Below, in pieces: positions 14,013-14,769 of a stretch of DNA of 14,769 nucleotides (position 1 is the first letter of the stretch; each line of letters starts with the position of its first letter). The DNA is from Azoarcus sp. (GTDB lineage Bacteria > Pseudomonadota > Gammaproteobacteria > Burkholderiales > Rhodocyclaceae), in contig JAITCV010000020.1 of the NCBI GenBank assembly GCA_031282905.1, positions 1 through 14,769 on the forward strand, in the 5' to 3' direction. The translations under genes and the position numbers were made by a program. The notes under the pieces were generated by a model. The model worked only from the letters and a program-made list of their open reading frames with translations, was not told the DNA's origin and searched no databases.

Positions 14013-14696
14013 TTACAGCCCGACCCGGCTGATGGCCATTTCCTTCAACTTGTCGGAAACCGTGAAGGCCGCTTCGGTTTCGGAGCGGATTTCTTCCACG
14101 GAGACGCCCGGCGCGTATTCTTCCAGCACCAGCTTGCCGTCATGGAAACGGAACAGCGCCTTTTCCGTGACCAGAGTGGAAACCCGGCCCTTGGCGGTGA
14201 GCGGAAGATTGCACTTCTTCAGGATCTTCTTCTCGCCTTTGTTGGTGTGCTCCATGGCGACGATCACCTTCTTCGCGCCGACGGCCAGGTCCATCGCGCC
14301 ACCCATACCGGGGACGTTCTTGCCGGGCACCATCCAGTTGGCCAGATCGGCGTTTTCATCGACCTGCAAGCCGCCCAACACGCAGGCGTCCAGATGACCG
14401 CCGCGCATCAGGGCGAACGAGATCGAGGTGTCGAAGGTGGAACCGCCGGGGATGATGCTGCACGGCGCGCCGCCGGCGTTGACCACGCGCGGCTGGCCGA
14501 TGGGGGTGATTTCCGCCGGCACCGGGCCGATGCCGAGAAAGCCGTTTTCCGATTGCAGCATCAGGGTAACGCCAGGCGGCAGATAGTTGGCGACCAGCGT
14601 CGGCAGGCCGATGCCCAGATTGACGACATCGCCGTCGTTCAATTCCAGCGCGATGCGGCGCGCGATGAATTCCTTGGCGCTCATTTGTTCTGACAT
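14013..14696 (-). CDS. 3-oxoacid/acetoacetate CoA-transferase, beta subunit
   Basis: This 227-aa protein is a class I CoA-transferase beta subunit (AtoA/ScoB/PcaJ type). The catalytic glutamate is Glu50 in the SENG motif (QSENGFLGIG). The nearby NLGIGLPTLVANY (26-38), the GGHLDACVLGGLQVD segment and the NMVPGK-like NWMVPGKNVPGMGGAMD stretch are diagnostic. With the alpha subunit it moves CoA between succinyl-CoA or acetyl-CoA and a 3-oxoacid such as acetoacetate, in the cytoplasm. GAGGAG lies 6 nt before the ATG and overlaps the alpha-subunit stop codon, so the two are co-transcribed. Which acyl group is preferred cannot be told from the sequence. A role in acetoacetate/PHB-derived carbon flow would fit but is inference. 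Confidence 0.95.
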   Translation of the reverse strand: MSEQMSAKEFIARRIALELNDGDVVNLGIGLPTLVANYLPPGVTLMLQSENGFLGIGPVPAEITPIGQPRVVNAGGAPCSIIPGGSTFDTSISFALMRGGHLDACVLGGLQVDENADLANWMVPGKNVPGMGGAMDLAVGAKKVIVAMEHTNKGEKKILKKCNLPLTAKGRVSTLVTEKALFRFHDGKLVLEEYAPGVSVEEIRSETEAAFTVSDKLKEMAISRVGL

Positions 14697-14706
14697 GGTG
14701 TTCTCC

Positions 14707-14769
14707 TCACGCGGGATAAATGATGTGATCGACCAGCACGCCCGGCGTCATCACGTGATCGGGATCGAT
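14707..14769 (-). CDS. CoA-transferase alpha subunit, C-terminal end (partial)
   Basis: The last 20 codons are in the window and end in TGA at 14707-14709. The tail IDPDHVMTPGVLVDHIIYPA matches the usual C-terminus of class I CoA-transferase alpha subunits (TPGVLVDHIV). It is immediately upstream of the beta subunit, separated by 10 bases. The rest of the gene lies outside the window. Confidence 0.88.
   Translation of the reverse strand: MDPDHVMTPGVLVDHIIYPA

Overview
The window is GC-rich, densely packed DNA from a Gram-negative bacterium, most likely a betaproteobacterium (inference). Support for this comes from a TonB/ExbB/ExbD energy-transducing operon, an exported PHB-depolymerase-type esterase, an AztA-like ATPase, MutY, MnmA and a short-chain CoA-transferase. 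No rRNA, tRNA, CRISPR array or transposase gene was seen. Almost all genes from 2467 onward lie on the minus strand.

Layout. 37-576 (+) encodes a KptA/Tpt1-type RNA 2'-phosphotransferase. 751-1143 (-) encodes an orphan DUF4279-like protein. Both are visibly AT-richer than the rest. 1354-2376 (+) is a secreted PHB-depolymerase-like esterase whose best start is a GTG behind AGGAG. Facing it, on the minus strand, is a two-gene operon. A membrane-anchored TIR protein (3954-5177) is followed, with a GTGA start/stop overlap, by a DHH-family phosphoesterase that carries an unrecognised C-terminal domain (2467-3957). A 457-base gene-free stretch upstream holds a perfect 19-bp tandem repeat. Next comes an isolated trigger factor (5635-6900), then a tonB-exbB-exbD-exbD operon (9727 down to 7171). 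A 648-base gap follows, with an AT-rich block and a 36-bp perfect palindrome. After that are mutY and a chain of overlapping genes: a 100-aa hypothetical, a 54-aa one-span membrane peptide, an AztA-like ABC ATPase and mnmA. The window ends with a CoA-transferase beta subunit and the last 20 codons of the alpha subunit.

How they work together. The Ton genes form one complete module: TonB, the ExbB channel subunit and two ExbD paralogues. The alpha and beta CoA-transferase subunits form one enzyme. MutY and MnmA are housekeeping genes. The part most likely to be an undescribed system is the TIR-TM plus DHH pair. A probable NAD-cleaving or signalling TIR domain is tethered to the inner membrane with a duplicated extracytoplasmic beta-domain, and it is translationally coupled to a putative phosphodiesterase/nuclease. 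That architecture would suit a defence or stress-signalling module, but function is inferred from domains only. The second candidate is the tightly coupled 100-aa / 54-aa / AztA-like cluster, which lacks a recognisable permease and solute-binding protein.
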